A DNA stretch of 64,000 bases. Source: Limanda limanda. Lineage: Eukaryota; Chordata; Actinopteri; Pleuronectiformes; Pleuronectidae. Below, in pieces: positions 1-29,770 of the stretch. Each line of letters starts with the position of its first letter. The stretch's first letter is position 1. The translations under genes were made by a program, and so were the position numbers. The notes under the pieces were generated by a model. The model saw only the letters and a list, made by a program, of their open reading frames with translations, had not been told where the DNA came from and ran no database searches. The stretch spans positions 20,630,204-20,694,203 of the forward strand of contig NC_083655.1 of the NCBI RefSeq assembly GCF_963576545.1, given 5' to 3'.

Positions 1-2990
1 TTTTCTCTTTCCTCTTGCTCGAAGGAGTCTCTTACTGCCCAGCGAAAAAGTCATCTGAATGGACAAAATGAACAGCCCCTCGTCTTATTCTGTTATTGTG
101 TATGGCTCTCCTATGTTTTTCATGATGTTAAACGACATTTTTGTAACATTCTAAATGACCAGGCGACATTAAGTAAATCAATGTGAATGAAATGATTTTA
201 TATAGATAATAAAGATAAACACATGCTGCAGTGTAAAATGCCCTTTATACCCTGAGAACACCTTATGTCCTTCAGACACTTTAAAGCTGCAATAATCATA
301 GACTGTATATCAAGCCTTTGAAACACACATTTTGCAAACCCCTTCTAATGCACCACATGGGTCGAAAATGCCCTGCGTTCATTTCCTATGGCTTTTGAAA
401 TGAATACGGGCTCTATAGCTTTGAGATCAATGTATTTTATCATTTGATATTCCAGGTATTCAATAAATATCTTGTTTTTGATTATCAGAAAACAGTTTTT
501 CTTTTGTATTTCTACATCAATTTTACACGTGGGTCAAAAATGACCTGTACAGTATGTATTCACTATAAAACACCTGTCATAAATTTCACACCGCTGCTTT
601 AAAACATCTGATGCATGTTCGTCTTATTTTACAACCCATTACTTGTGAGAAAGAGAATTATGTACAATACTAGCTAGTTGACATATTCTTGAGTGCAACA
701 GGCAGATCTCTTTCTCCCGTGTATCGGTGCCTACTCTTAATCTACAGTGTCGCCTAAAGGAATATAACTGAAACATCACTGCTTCTCAGCGGCTGTGGCT
801 GAGGGGGGAGGGTGGTCCTCCTCCATGCAGAAGTGTCCTTGGTCAAGATACTGAACACCGAATGGTCCCCAAGAAAAAAAAGAGTGCAGCCCATAGATGC
901 ACTGTTTAAATGTGTGTGTGAATGGATAAATACAGACCATTGAACCTTCTATCTTACATTTTCAGTTGTTTGTGTTCAGTGGGGTACACAAACAGACAGG
1001 ACACAAACGACAACTAACATGGAGAGATATTACTGTCAGGCATTACAGGGCTCATTGCAGTTCCATAGCTGACCACTGATTAGCAAGACTTGGAATTGTG
1101 TGGCGCTGTGTTGTGCTCAGATGAGTACTTAACATCCATCTGTGTTTTGCGATGACAAACATAAAACTGGCACTGTCTTACAGCTAAATTTTTAAAGACG
1201 TTTTTATTGTAGGGTACTGTGCATGACAATTTTATCCTCAGCATTAAATGCATCGCGTGCAAATGTAATACTTTGCAGCCAATTCAGGTAAATTTAAGAC
1301 AATTTAAAACCTTAATTTCGTTGATTTTAATTTAAGATATTTTAAGGAGCCACGGTAACACTGAACACATCAAGGAAATTGAAAGTCCAGGAGAACAGCA
1401 GGAAACGCAAAAGTATGGGATGCATATTTGATCATTTATACCATATATAATATAATTTATGGTTCAATGACGTTTAAATATTTTCAACAGGCCAATTTTA
1501 AAATACAAAAAAAGAAAAACTATTACAATTATTCAGACATTGGGAATGTTGTGTACACATAAAATCATTTAAAAATTTCAAATTTTTTGATTTAAACGTA
1601 TTTTCATCTAGATGAATTGGCCGTGGCTTTAAAAAATGTCTTGTGGTGCGACTGTTATTTATCTTAAAATTAATAAATTTCATTAATATGTTTACATTTT
1701 TTTATAATTTCTCAATATTATAAAGTCATTAGTAACAAAGTAGTTGCATTTCTTTTGAGTTTTTGAAAATAATGATCCCATATTTTTGTTCTATGATGTC
1801 ACCGTCCCCTTATTACATGTATTTAACAGACTTATTCTTCCGGTAAAGTGAATAAAATTTAAAAAAAATGTTAAAAAATACCATTCATTTAAGCATAGCT
1901 ACAGTAATTCATATTTCGGCCACAGAAATGATAATATTTCACTTTAAATTTAATACAGGTCTTGGTATTATTGTATTTTTTTTTTTTACATAAACCGTTG
2001 TTTCCGAAAATATTAGAAGAAAAATACTCCAATTGCATTGAAATATTTTCCAAATAATACTGAGCATAATCAGCATAAAAGGTCACTATGAAATTTATAA
2101 TCAAAATATATATTTTTAGAAATAACTTTTCAAATGTGGCAACTACATACCAGCTGTGAAAAAGTTTTATTTTTTCCAAATTTGAGAGAGTTTGAACCCT
2201 GTTGCTGCTTCTATGGGTCCTTGGCAACATGGTTTATGATGCAACTTCCTGTCTTTGAATGGATTTCAACATCAAAGTCCCATATTGGTAATTTCTTTAT
2301 GGTCACACCACATGATGTTTCATAAAATGGATATCAACCGACAAAGATGGTTTGTATACTATGATGGAAATATAGATGCAAATGCTTTGCAATTTTGTAC
2401 ACGACTACCAAAGACTTTGGAAATCATAGCAAATATGGCAGAAAATTTATTTGAATAGATTTTGAGTAATTTCAAAGAAGTTTTAACAACAGCAGTCATG
2501 ACCGGACGGTCGCACCAAATGATATTTTGACACTTAAAAAAAATAGAAACATTAAAATAACAATTTTTTGGGAAATTTAAAGTGTGTACATATACTGGAC
2601 AGGTACTACATATATATATGGTATTTCTTCATGTATTTAAACCTTTTTTAAATAGAAGAAAATGCAGTCGGACAGAAAATATAGGCGTCATGTCAATGAC
2701 CCACATATCGTTTAAAATTGATATGCTGTGTGTTAATGGCACTATTCGCTTGATGCAAGGTGAAAAAATAGAACTACAAAACCGTTGCTGCAGATGGAAG
2801 CTACTGTTATCCAATATCCAAACATCTTAAAATGTGCATATTTAGATCGGGGGAAATTTTCCAAGAAATATAGGAGATGTTTTTGGATGTACTGATGAAT
2901 GGAGGCTTGTGTCGTATGTGTCCCAAACAAAGGGATGACACCGTATTTCCATTACAAACCAACACAGCGGTTGCAATGGTGAACATCCAC
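1..2990. other. AT-rich upstream intergenic DNA
   Basis: Apart from the SINE-like relic near 790-945, I recognise no gene or element here. The short open frames lack codon structure, domain motifs or splice context. Base composition is strongly AT-rich until about 2990, where CpG content rises at the ptbp2 promoter. Confidence 0.6.
788..945 (+). repeat. tRNA-derived SINE-like repeat, internally deleted
   Basis: The stretch starts with an A-box-like segment (GGCTGTGGCTGAGG) and continues with the family's body: a 'gtccttggtcaagatactgaac' type core and a 'gatgcactgt' tail. The same order is seen at 63843-64000 and, inverted, at 50918-51171. The B-box part is missing, so this copy is an old deleted relic. 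Confidence 0.6.
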
Positions 2991-3226
2991 TCAACAAACA
3001 GCTGATACCCTACACGTGTCGATCGGTCGCTGTTGCTCGATCACCACCGCGTTCGTTCAAAGGCCTCGGAAATTGTCGGTAATTTCCGACACTGCATCGT
3101 CGAGCCTCCATTTTGCTCTCGTGTGCGTGCCTGTGTTGTCTGTGTGTGTGGTGCGCGCGCAGTGTAGGTGTAAACTGGAAGAGAACACAGGACGGGAAGC
3201 GGACGCGCTGTGAAAGCTCTACAGAA
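2990..3226 (+). promoter_or_regulatory. ptbp2: probable ptbp2 promoter and 5' UTR
   Basis: CpG density rises sharply just upstream of the first coding exon, after 3 kb of AT-rich DNA. There is no clear TATA box, which fits a CpG-type promoter. A CCATTTTG motif (YY1-like) lies near 3108. The transcription start cannot be fixed from sequence alone. The last bases before the start codon give an adequate Kozak context (G at -3, G at +4). Confidence 0.45.
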
Positions 3227-21105
<17,879 letters not shown>

Positions 21106-22705
21106 GAGAGTGACTCACAAACTGCTGAAAGCAGAGTGGTTCACCGTCTCTGAGCCGGTCAGAAATCTTTCAGACTGTCTGGACATTGGGGGGGAGGGGC
21201 ACATTATTGAAATAGTTTTGTTGTTGGGGTTTTGTTGATCCTGTCATTCCTTGAGAGACACTGGAACCTCTGACATGCATCCTTTTCTAAAAAGAGAACA
21301 ATTAAGTGTGTTTCAAATACTGGATCATCCCAGCTATTAACTGTACCTCTGTATTTTTATGTCAGAATATTGACATGATTGATTGTCCCCCTGTATGATA
21401 GTTTGGTGTAGATTAATGTTTAATTCTTGATTTAGTTAAACGATTCAGTACTCATGTGCCTTACTTGACATTATCAACTGTTTGATGGACATCTTCATTA
21501 ACACCCTCCTTTGCTTTTGAGGCACATTGGTATTGCATATTATTTTTGGGGGTTGGTGTGAATGCAAGCTGTTTTTTACGTAGACGTTATTGCAGTTTTT
21601 TAAAGCTATGCTACCAACAGGCCAAGCTTTTTTGTTTTGTGTCAGAGTTTTAGATTCATAACGTTTTTTGTTTTAGTTTAGAAGCAGAAGAGAGGAATGT
21701 ACCTGAGGCAACACTTCAGAGTTTTTACAGCAGCCTGCTACAGGCAGTTTAACTTGAATTCCATTATTCCAGGGATTTTCAAAGTCTGAGAGTGAGTCTC
21801 CTCAGCCAAAAGAAACAACGCCTGCATACCACACCTAAGTCTACTGGCTTAGGTTTCTCCTTCAAAGACAACTTTGTAATAACTATCTCGCTAAGGATAT
21901 TGAACAAAGTAATGATCTCCTTTTGTTAATGTAATAACTTAAATCATGCATTTTCACTTCCATTCACGTATCCTCCCCCATGGGATGGCCATCCTCCCAC
22001 TTTGAAAACCCCTGCATTATTCCACAAGTATGCTCGGTCTAAGATATTTTTCCCGCAGTTTGGACTTCACAGCTCACACTCAAGATGAACCATCTTAATG
22101 TAGCTCATGGCTGAGTATTTCTTAATCTGTGTTTTTGAAGCCTTTCCTGCTTTTTCCACATCAGTGAGGTGTAATTGTCAGTGACCATGGTTTTTCTAAG
22201 CGTGTATATTGACAATAGGATCTGGCATCAGAAAGTGTTGCATGCTGTGGAAGCAGATAGAAGATGAGTCCACTGTGATTTCATTGTCATGTGACAGTTT
22301 ACTAGCGAGGGCTACTCGGTTGGACCAAAGTTTCTGTGCCTTTAGCGTTCCTTTAAATCATTAAAAAACTAGCATTTCACAACAAAGAAATGTTGCATTT
22401 CAGGAAGAAGAAAAAGTCACGTGTCAAGATAAATCCCACTTTTTTCTTTTGATACAAGAAGTCCTCTAGACTTGAGATGTTTTCTCAGAAATAATAGTCA
22501 TGTATATTTTTTCCTCCAGGTCTGATTTTATACAGTTCATCGTGTAAGATTTGGTATAGTTCTGAGGCACAATTAAAGGATGAATTGTTTTCTAACAAGG
22601 GGTGGTGCGACTTGGTTTCCTGCTTTTTGAGTTTTCCTTCTCATGGTCTCTCGTGTACACTGCATTATCTCTGTAGCATGTCTAATAAAACTCTTCTGTA
22701 GCTCT
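21106..22705 (+). other. ptbp2: ptbp2 3' untranslated region
   Basis: AT-rich sequence continuing from the stop codon with no other gene signals. The end is placed just after the AATAAA at 22684, which is followed by a T/C-rich region suited to cleavage factors. An earlier ATTAAA near 22572 could give a slightly shorter form. The length of about 1.6 kb is inferred. Confidence 0.55.
22684..22689 (+). terminator. ptbp2: polyadenylation signal AATAAA for ptbp2
   Basis: A canonical hexamer 1.58 kb after the stop codon, with a T/C-rich, TG-containing downstream region (22710-22740). It is the first canonical signal in a good context after the coding region. Confidence 0.55.
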
Positions 22706-23619
22706 GCGTTCTACTCCTCTGTCTCTCCTCTCTTCTGTCCGTTCCGCTCACTCCTGAAACTAGCTCAGTCCCAGGGTGGGAAGGAAGCCAAACTCCATTT
22801 AGGAGCCACTTGACAAACAAGCTCTAATAAACCAGATTGAGCCCTCTGATGGTTCTAATTCACAGGACAAAGAGGTGTGTTTTCTTGATGCATTTCCCAC
22901 CCTGCCAACTGACACAATCTATTCCTCTGATGTCTTGCTCTTCTCTGCTGGTAGATGCCTATTTTCTAATCAGTCTTGATGGGCCTCTGTTCTCCTGACA
23001 ATCTCTGATCTATTTATTTGCTCTCACACCTTCTAGCAAATGCATAAATGGCCTCATTTGTCTGTTTTCATAACCTTCTGCACGTTATGCTAATGATCCT
23101 TGTAGTGCTGGATGCAGCTTTGGTCTTTTAACAGAGAACTCCAGCTCAATTATTGTGAGTGGTAGAAGTTAAAACAAAGTTCTAGAGGAAGCACATGTAC
23201 CAGCCAATCAAACCACATAAATTCTAACAGCGCCAGCCTCACATCGAAAGACACAGAATGAAGAAAGATGCATGGATGGATATTTGATTTGGACTACTTT
23301 AAAGCTGCCAGCAGTGCTTCTATATTAGAACTGTGTAAATGATGATGCGTCATGAATAGGGCCACATGTCGTAAACTCACAGATATGGATCTCCATTGTG
23401 ATAATTCACCTGATAGGTTTTCAGACATTTATTCTCAGAGGTTGGTTGAGACCAAGCCAGATCTTAACAGTAAATATTGGACTGGTTTTAATCAGAGGTA
23501 CACGGCTAAAACTCCAATGCTAATGTGGCTCGATGTTTCTACTGCATGTACAAATTCACAAATTGATTAAAGTTTGCCATATCACTTTCACAAAGCAATA
23601 ACATGTCAGAGCTGCCTAC

Positions 23620-23765
23620 AGATGGTGAATGGTCTGTATTTATACAGCGCTTTTCTAGTCGATGAGCAGTCAAAGCGCTTCACAATAAGGTCCTACATTC
23701 ACCTATTCACACATGCATTCATACAGTGCTTCTATGTGCAGTACTTTTGCATAGCGCTTGCATAG
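23620..23765 (-). repeat. SINE-like repeat, tail part only
   Basis: It carries the 'aatggtctgtatttatacagcgcttttctagtc' and 'tcaaagcgcttcacaa' body of the same family as 50918-51171, in the same (minus) orientation. The tRNA-like head is absent. Confidence 0.6.
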
Positions 23766-24831
23766 CACTCATATTGTAGTACTTAGCCCAAAATGGCCAC
23801 AAAATTTATTAAAGGGAAATTTTACTTTCAATTTCACATAATTTCCAAGTGTTGGGCAGAACTACTGCTAATGTGAAGAACGTCATATGTCTCCAGAGGC
23901 AGCTGTGTAAAGGCTGGTAAATGATATGAGTGATATGTGAGTTGAAAAAAGTGAGAACTGTATCCTGATCCTTATCTCTGCTTGAGGTCAGAGGCCTTGG
24001 GTTACTTCAAACACTCCTACCGTGACAGATATGTCAGACACAACTCCTCTGAGTTGCACTGTGAGTGATGTGGGCATCACGTACAGTATACAGTAGATAC
24101 ATTGGTGGAGTTGTCTGTGCAGCATTAAGGCCAATGATCAGTTATATCCTCACTAGAATATTTCATTATTGCCGGATGGAGAAGTTTTAAATGTCATTAC
24201 ATCCTCATTTTGGGAGAAAAAAAGAAATGTGGACAAGTTAACTGAATAATATAAGAATTTATGGTGGTTCTTGGAGGAGAATTATTCCTGCGTGGACTCA
24301 TGACTTCAGTATTTCTATAAACCTGGCTCTGGCCTAGTATTCATAGCTGTTTTAAAAGAATCCCCAATATGCAGGAATCAAAAATGAGTAAAATAACCTC
24401 ATGGCTCCAACCATGTCTTCTTCTGATTTACATTATGCACAATGCGCAAGTTCTTCTGAAATGTTTTATTAAGGTTTCAAAATGTGGTGCATGGGCCGAG
24501 CACAGGGCAGTGAATATATTCTGCAAATTTCACCAGGTTTATTAACTTAAGTCTACAGCAATAGTTACTGCCCAGACACTGTTGATAGGATTATTGGGAT
24601 GTAGAGATGGTGCGAGTGTAGCTAATACACTTACTGATATGGTAAGTAAGTAAGTATGGTATAGAACATTGGTAGTCCAGAGGTGTACCTGGTGAAACTA
24701 ACATCTAGCATAGGATTTAAATCTTAAATGTCATTAACTTCACAAACTTTAACCTTCCTCAGGGCTGTTCTCATTGACCTGTCGTTGGTTGTAAAACCAG
24801 TTTATACATACGTACATTAGTGAAAACTAAG

Positions 24832-25045
24832 TTGTAAATTATCTGTATTTATAAAATGCCTTTCTAGTCTTCATGGCCTCTCAATGAACTTTACATTACA
24901 GTTTTGGCATCCGCCTGTACAGTGCATTCTCTATCAAACATTAGGGGCAATTTGGGGGTGTCTATCATCCTGGCATGCGGAATAGGGGAGATGGGTATCA
25001 AACAGCTGACCCTGTACAGCCGCCTGAGGTGGTGCGGTTGGCCAT
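24832..25045 (-). repeat. SINE-like repeat, old diverged copy
   Basis: It follows the family layout in minus orientation: 'ctgtatttataaaatgcctttctagtcttcatgg' tail, 'ggcatgcgg' core, 'gatgggtatcaaacagctgacc' (B-box complement region) and an A-box-like end. Heavily substituted. Confidence 0.5.
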
Positions 25046-26467
25046 TTGGAATTGTAGGATATACTGAACATGTGTCCTGGTTCATAAAACACAGATACAC
25101 TCTTAAAAACATTTCACTGCAGTGGTGGTCAAGAATCCAGAAAGCACCTTTCAACATATATTCAGGTGACTTATCCACACACACACAATCAAGTGGATTT
25201 CACTCTTGTAAATGGAAGAAATAGATCAACTTTCTACTCCAAACACCCCAAGAATATGTTGTAAATCTTTGCTAGAGTTTGTTCCATCACTCAACGTTTC
25301 AGTTATTTTCTAAAAACCAAATGAAACAGTGAACAAGGGGAGTCAATGACTGTACAGCCTCCATATCCAGTCCATATGAAATGTAACAATATGCATTTAT
25401 TAATCTGTCATCATGCAGGATTCTCCAGAATGTGGTTGACAGGAGGCAAATGGACAATAGTACACTTGTATGTAAACAGCAGTTAGGCCTGAACCCCTGA
25501 TGATTACAGTCAACCACTGAGGTTCAATTTGTGTCTATACATGACTGAAAATGATAAAGTTGCTGCCGATGTGTTGATGTAAACTGGCATTGCTTTAGGG
25601 ACCAGGCCCATCGGCATGACTTTGCGATGATGGACGTCCTGTCAGGCATTGTCTGATGAAGATGACGCTCCACAGCCAGGCCCTGGGACCAAGCAGATGA
25701 CCTGATCCATCATCACGCAGACACGCAGCTCCTCACTACCAATGCAAGGTGCTTTTATTTTGCAAGCTTTCAATGAAAGTGCACAGCGTCCTGGATCCTA
25801 CTCTCTAAACAAAGATGAGATGATGTATCAAGGCAGAAGGGCAGAGCCAATCAATAACTAGTCTGGCCAATATATCACCAGGGCAGGACACTGTGGTCCT
25901 GCTCTCCATCACTCTGATCACAGACGATGGGACAAAGGCTTTTCTCATGTCTAACCTCCTCATAGGTTTCCTCTGGCTTCCTTACTGTTATAATGTTTGA
26001 CTATAACTAGCTTTTTGTTTGCACTTTGACCTGTGAGTTTCCACTTCCTATCTATCATATTGCATTTACGTATGAATGTGTTATTATTGAGATTGGCCTG
26101 CTGATGTAAACTATGGCTATGATTAATTTCTATTCTTCAACTAACGGTTCACATTTATAAAGGATCCCAAACATTTCCAGCCTTATCTGCCGGATAATAT
26201 TCTGAACCAGGACAGTGACTCCCTCTGTGAAAGTGCTGTGAGCATCCACCTACCACTCAACTAGTCCAACACTGTCAGTTTTCAGTCCACATCCACCTTA
26301 ATCCTGGTTTTTCTGACATTCAGTGGGGGAAAGTAACTACAGTAAGTACAATTTACATTTGATACAATACCAACCTGCTCTGCCTGTCTACTCATTTTTA
26401 TTTCATGTCACAGAAGTAATCTGGTTAAACCTGGTGAGAAAATATTCACTAGATGTTTGAAACCTAA

Positions 26468-27443
26468 AGGCTCTTATATACTTCTACGTATTCGTTTCTC
26501 GGAGAGGTCTCAGCGGGAGACAAAGTGTCTTTTTGATTTTTACTTCTCCGACGACTATCCGTCTAAAAACAATTCCCCGCCAAACCCATAGGTGGCGCAA
26601 CGGAAGACGAGCTCAGAGAAGCCTACCCCATTTGGGAAGAAGAAGTCCACGTGTCTCTGTTGACATGTTAGCTTGCGTCCCACACACTGAACCATGGTAA
26701 CTAACAGATCTAAATAAAGTGACACCCAGCGTGTCAAGATGCTGATGTAATCGTTTCTTAGCGCAGCGGTTCCCCGGTCTTGTTTCCGAACTGTGTTGCT
26801 GATTCCACAGCTTGAATCTGCTTGAGGCTACATGTAGCTAGAAGCTACCCGGACCTAGCTCCCCCCCAGCTTCCACACACAGTCAGCAGGGACTCCCGGC
26901 ACTAACTACTACCCAGTGTTTGCTTCTAACCTGACGGTATTATAGAAACAGTGTCATGATAGAAGTGGAATTAAAGTCGTGACGGCGGGTTCTTGCACTG
27001 TTACCACCGCAGTTAGCATGGTGGCTAGCCTAGCCCGCTAGCCTAGCCTGCTAGCGCCGTTTTGAAAGCTCGTTATAACCGTATGTGACCGTGCACACAT
27101 GCCCTCAGTGCTCTAACGAGCCACCGTCAGCCGGACAACTCCGCTGGCTTAACACACACGTCACATTAATCGTAGAATCATAGTTGTGTTCGTGTTTGTT
27201 GCTACAAGTAAACAGAAAGTTTGAGGTCCGGAAATACGGAAATGACGTCTTACGGAAATGATGTCGTTCGCGGACCAATCACAGCCAAGAGCGGTCCGTC
27301 GGGTCTCCAAAATGAAGACGGATAGTTAGAAAAATCAGACGTGTACGAAAAGCTGTCGGAGGCGCTCGGAGAGGACGTTTCACGACAGATAGGGCGGTCT
27401 TATCTGTCCGTAATAGAAATAACGGAGAGGCATAAATTGGCCT
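26468..27443 (-). mobile_element. longer Harbinger-type element related to the intron-3 MITEs
   Basis: 976 bp with imperfect terminal inverted repeats starting AGGC, flanked by TAA (26465-26467) and TGA (27444-27446). It shares segments with 11878-12426 in the same order: an AATTCCC/GCC block, CGGAAATGATGT, a GACC(A/C)ATCACAGCC block, and TAGTTAGAAAAAT near the right end. The middle (about 26700-27200) is unrelated to the MITEs and CpG-rich with GCTAGC strings. Old, with no intact frame. Confidence 0.6.
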
Positions 27444-27446
27444 TGA

Positions 27447-28779
27447 GAAACCTCCAGGTTTTAATCCTATAGCCCAAAAGGTCTTGTTCGCATGCTTCCA
27501 CTCTAATACTGAAAATAGTCTGATGTGATAATTATTAAACATGCTCTCGAGTTAAAGCAGCTCATTTTTATAGGATTTCTCAACGGTTTATAGACATCTG
27601 TCCTCAATCGACAAAAGAGATGACTTCTTCATAGAGTGAATAATGCAAATTGTAGTATGTAGTGAGTGTATGTAAAACTATTAATGCTTTGTTTTCTTTG
27701 TCCAGAGCGCATTAATGATTATATACAATGTGTATGTAGACGTTACTATTATATTGTTATGTTATCATGTGCTTTCGCCAACCAAAGAATCAGGAAGTAT
27801 TCAAATCCTTTTCTTCATTGGAAGGGCCCACACTGGCTGTTTCCCTTGTTTCCATTCTTTATGCCAAGCTACACTTACCAAAGTAGCTTGTAGCTTAATA
27901 AATAGAGTAATGCATAGACATGGAATTGATCTTGGCACAGGACAAATCAGTATGCAGCTGCAATGTCAAAACAGAGATAAACATGCAGTAAATTAAATCT
28001 GCAGTCACTGACAGATAGTGGAATTTTACTGCAAGACTAAATGAGAACTTCCACTGAGCAGGCCCACGTACACCAGCGAGTGTCAGCCTCACATCAAGGC
28101 AGGCAGGTGGGAAATTATAGGATGCATTCCTAAAATCTTCATTCTGCATAGATCAGAGATAACAATGCTGGTGCACCGGACTCATTTGAAAAAGCTTAGT
28201 AAGTGGACAACAAAGTGGATTGTAAATGGTAACAGTAAACACATTTGAATGCAGTCAGTACATTTGGCCTCATGGGCTTTATGCTACAGTATGAGTTGAG
28301 TTGAGTGGATGTGACTTCCTCTCCACTGTCTCTTTATTTCTGTGCACATAAAAGGAAAATGTCTGCTGCTTCCCTCAGAGAATGAATCAAATCAGCCAAC
28401 AGTTTCCTGTCAGTGTCTGACATCCTGAAATATGAAAGGCAACACTGAAAATGCAGGAGATGTTTCTACTTTTGAAACTGCTCTGTGTTAACATGTAGAG
28501 ACTTGATTCTCAGTGTTTGCATACCGTTCTCTGTACTCCCTAATCATACAGCAGGCACAGAGCTTCCTGAGGCAGAACTAGGTGTTGAAGGCAGCTGATA
28601 CCTGTGTCATCTTCATTGTACTAAAGGATGGAGATGTAACAGTGCTCCTACCAATTTAATTGTTTTACTTTGATCAAAAAGTAATATGTAATTTGTTTGA
28701 AGTGATTGCACCAATGTATCTGTTAATTTTAAAATGAGACATTAATGAGAAAAAATTAGACACAAAGAAACAAGTGTTA
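27447..28779. other. intergenic DNA, nothing recognised
   Basis: AT-rich, with short uninformative open frames on both strands. Confidence 0.45.
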
Positions 28780-29770
28780 CCAGAACACCTTGAGCCTAAA
28801 AGCCTTGATTGGGGGAAGCAGTGCTCCCCCAGGCTGTTTCCAGTAGGGGAGGAGAAGTGTTAACTCGGATTGGGGATGTTGCCAGTCAGTGGAAGAAACA
28901 CTTTAAGGAAATCCTGAGTCTGAAGAGTCGGTTGAAGCCTAGCCCGTACCCCTGACACAGGTCACTGAGATAGTCAAGACGCTCCTCAGCTTCAAGTCAC
29001 TAGGAATAGATGAGATTTGCCCTGAGATGCCGAAGGCTCCAGACATTGTTGGGCTATCTTGGTTAACACGCCCCTTCGATGTCACATGGAGGTTGAGGGC
29101 AGTGCCTGTGGACTGGGAGAACAGGGTGGTTGCCATTTAACAAAAAAAAAAAGCTTAGCCCCCTGCGGAACCTTATGTTTTGATGCTGCGAAGGTGAATC
29201 CAAACCCTGGATTCAGGAGGGGACAGATGGTGTCCCTCAACTCTACCCTTTGAAAAAACCCTTACAGGTCACAGGAGTATGCCTATACAGCATATATGTG
29301 GTATGTGGTTTGTGGACTATGGCCAGGTCCATGAGGGATCTTGTGGGGGATACAGCAGGGATATGGGTTCCAGGGTCGTTTCTATGGGCCATATACATTC
29401 TCAAGTCAAACATGTTCCTACTGGCAATCAGCCTCTGATAGGGTGATCCCTATTTTTCTCCTACTGTTAATTTCATCATGTCCATTTCAATGTTCATGAT
29501 TTCAAGATGCAGTCAATGGAAGGAATGTGTCTGGTTATGGCACATCAGAATTGCCTCACTTCTATTTACAGATGGTTCTGTTGGCTCTATCAGACCATGA
29601 TCATCAGTATGCACTGGGGCTGGGTGCAGCCAAGTGTGAAGTGGCTGGGGTGAGGGTCAGCACTTCCGAATGTGTCAAGTGGAACAATGTTGAGTTATAA
29701 AGAATCCAGTGGGCGGATCCTTCTTGGGCAGACCAATCTCAGTATTCATTGCGTGCCCATGATGTAGCAA
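28780..29770 (+). pseudogene. LINE reverse transcriptase relic
   Basis: Broken plus-strand frames keep the order of a fish non-LTR retrotransposon RT: an SQWKKHFKEIL segment, VTEIVKTLLSFKSLGIDEI then DIVGLSWLTR (28958-29070), VPVDW, a Tyr-Gly-rich block near 29280-29400, and AAKCEVAGVRVSTSE (29625-29670). Several stops, frameshifts and deletions. No catalytic YxDD segment survives. The exact clade is not certain. Confidence 0.65.

Larger units (their letters stand above)
22706..26467. other. intergenic DNA downstream of ptbp2
   Basis: AT-rich, no gene recognised. It contains two degraded SINE-like copies (listed separately). The segment around 25560-25800 is slightly GC-richer and without an open frame. 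Confidence 0.5.

Noticed and set aside
2134..2458. Two overlapping frames upstream of ptbp2
   Set aside because: AT-rich sequence with no domain, poor start context and no splice signals.
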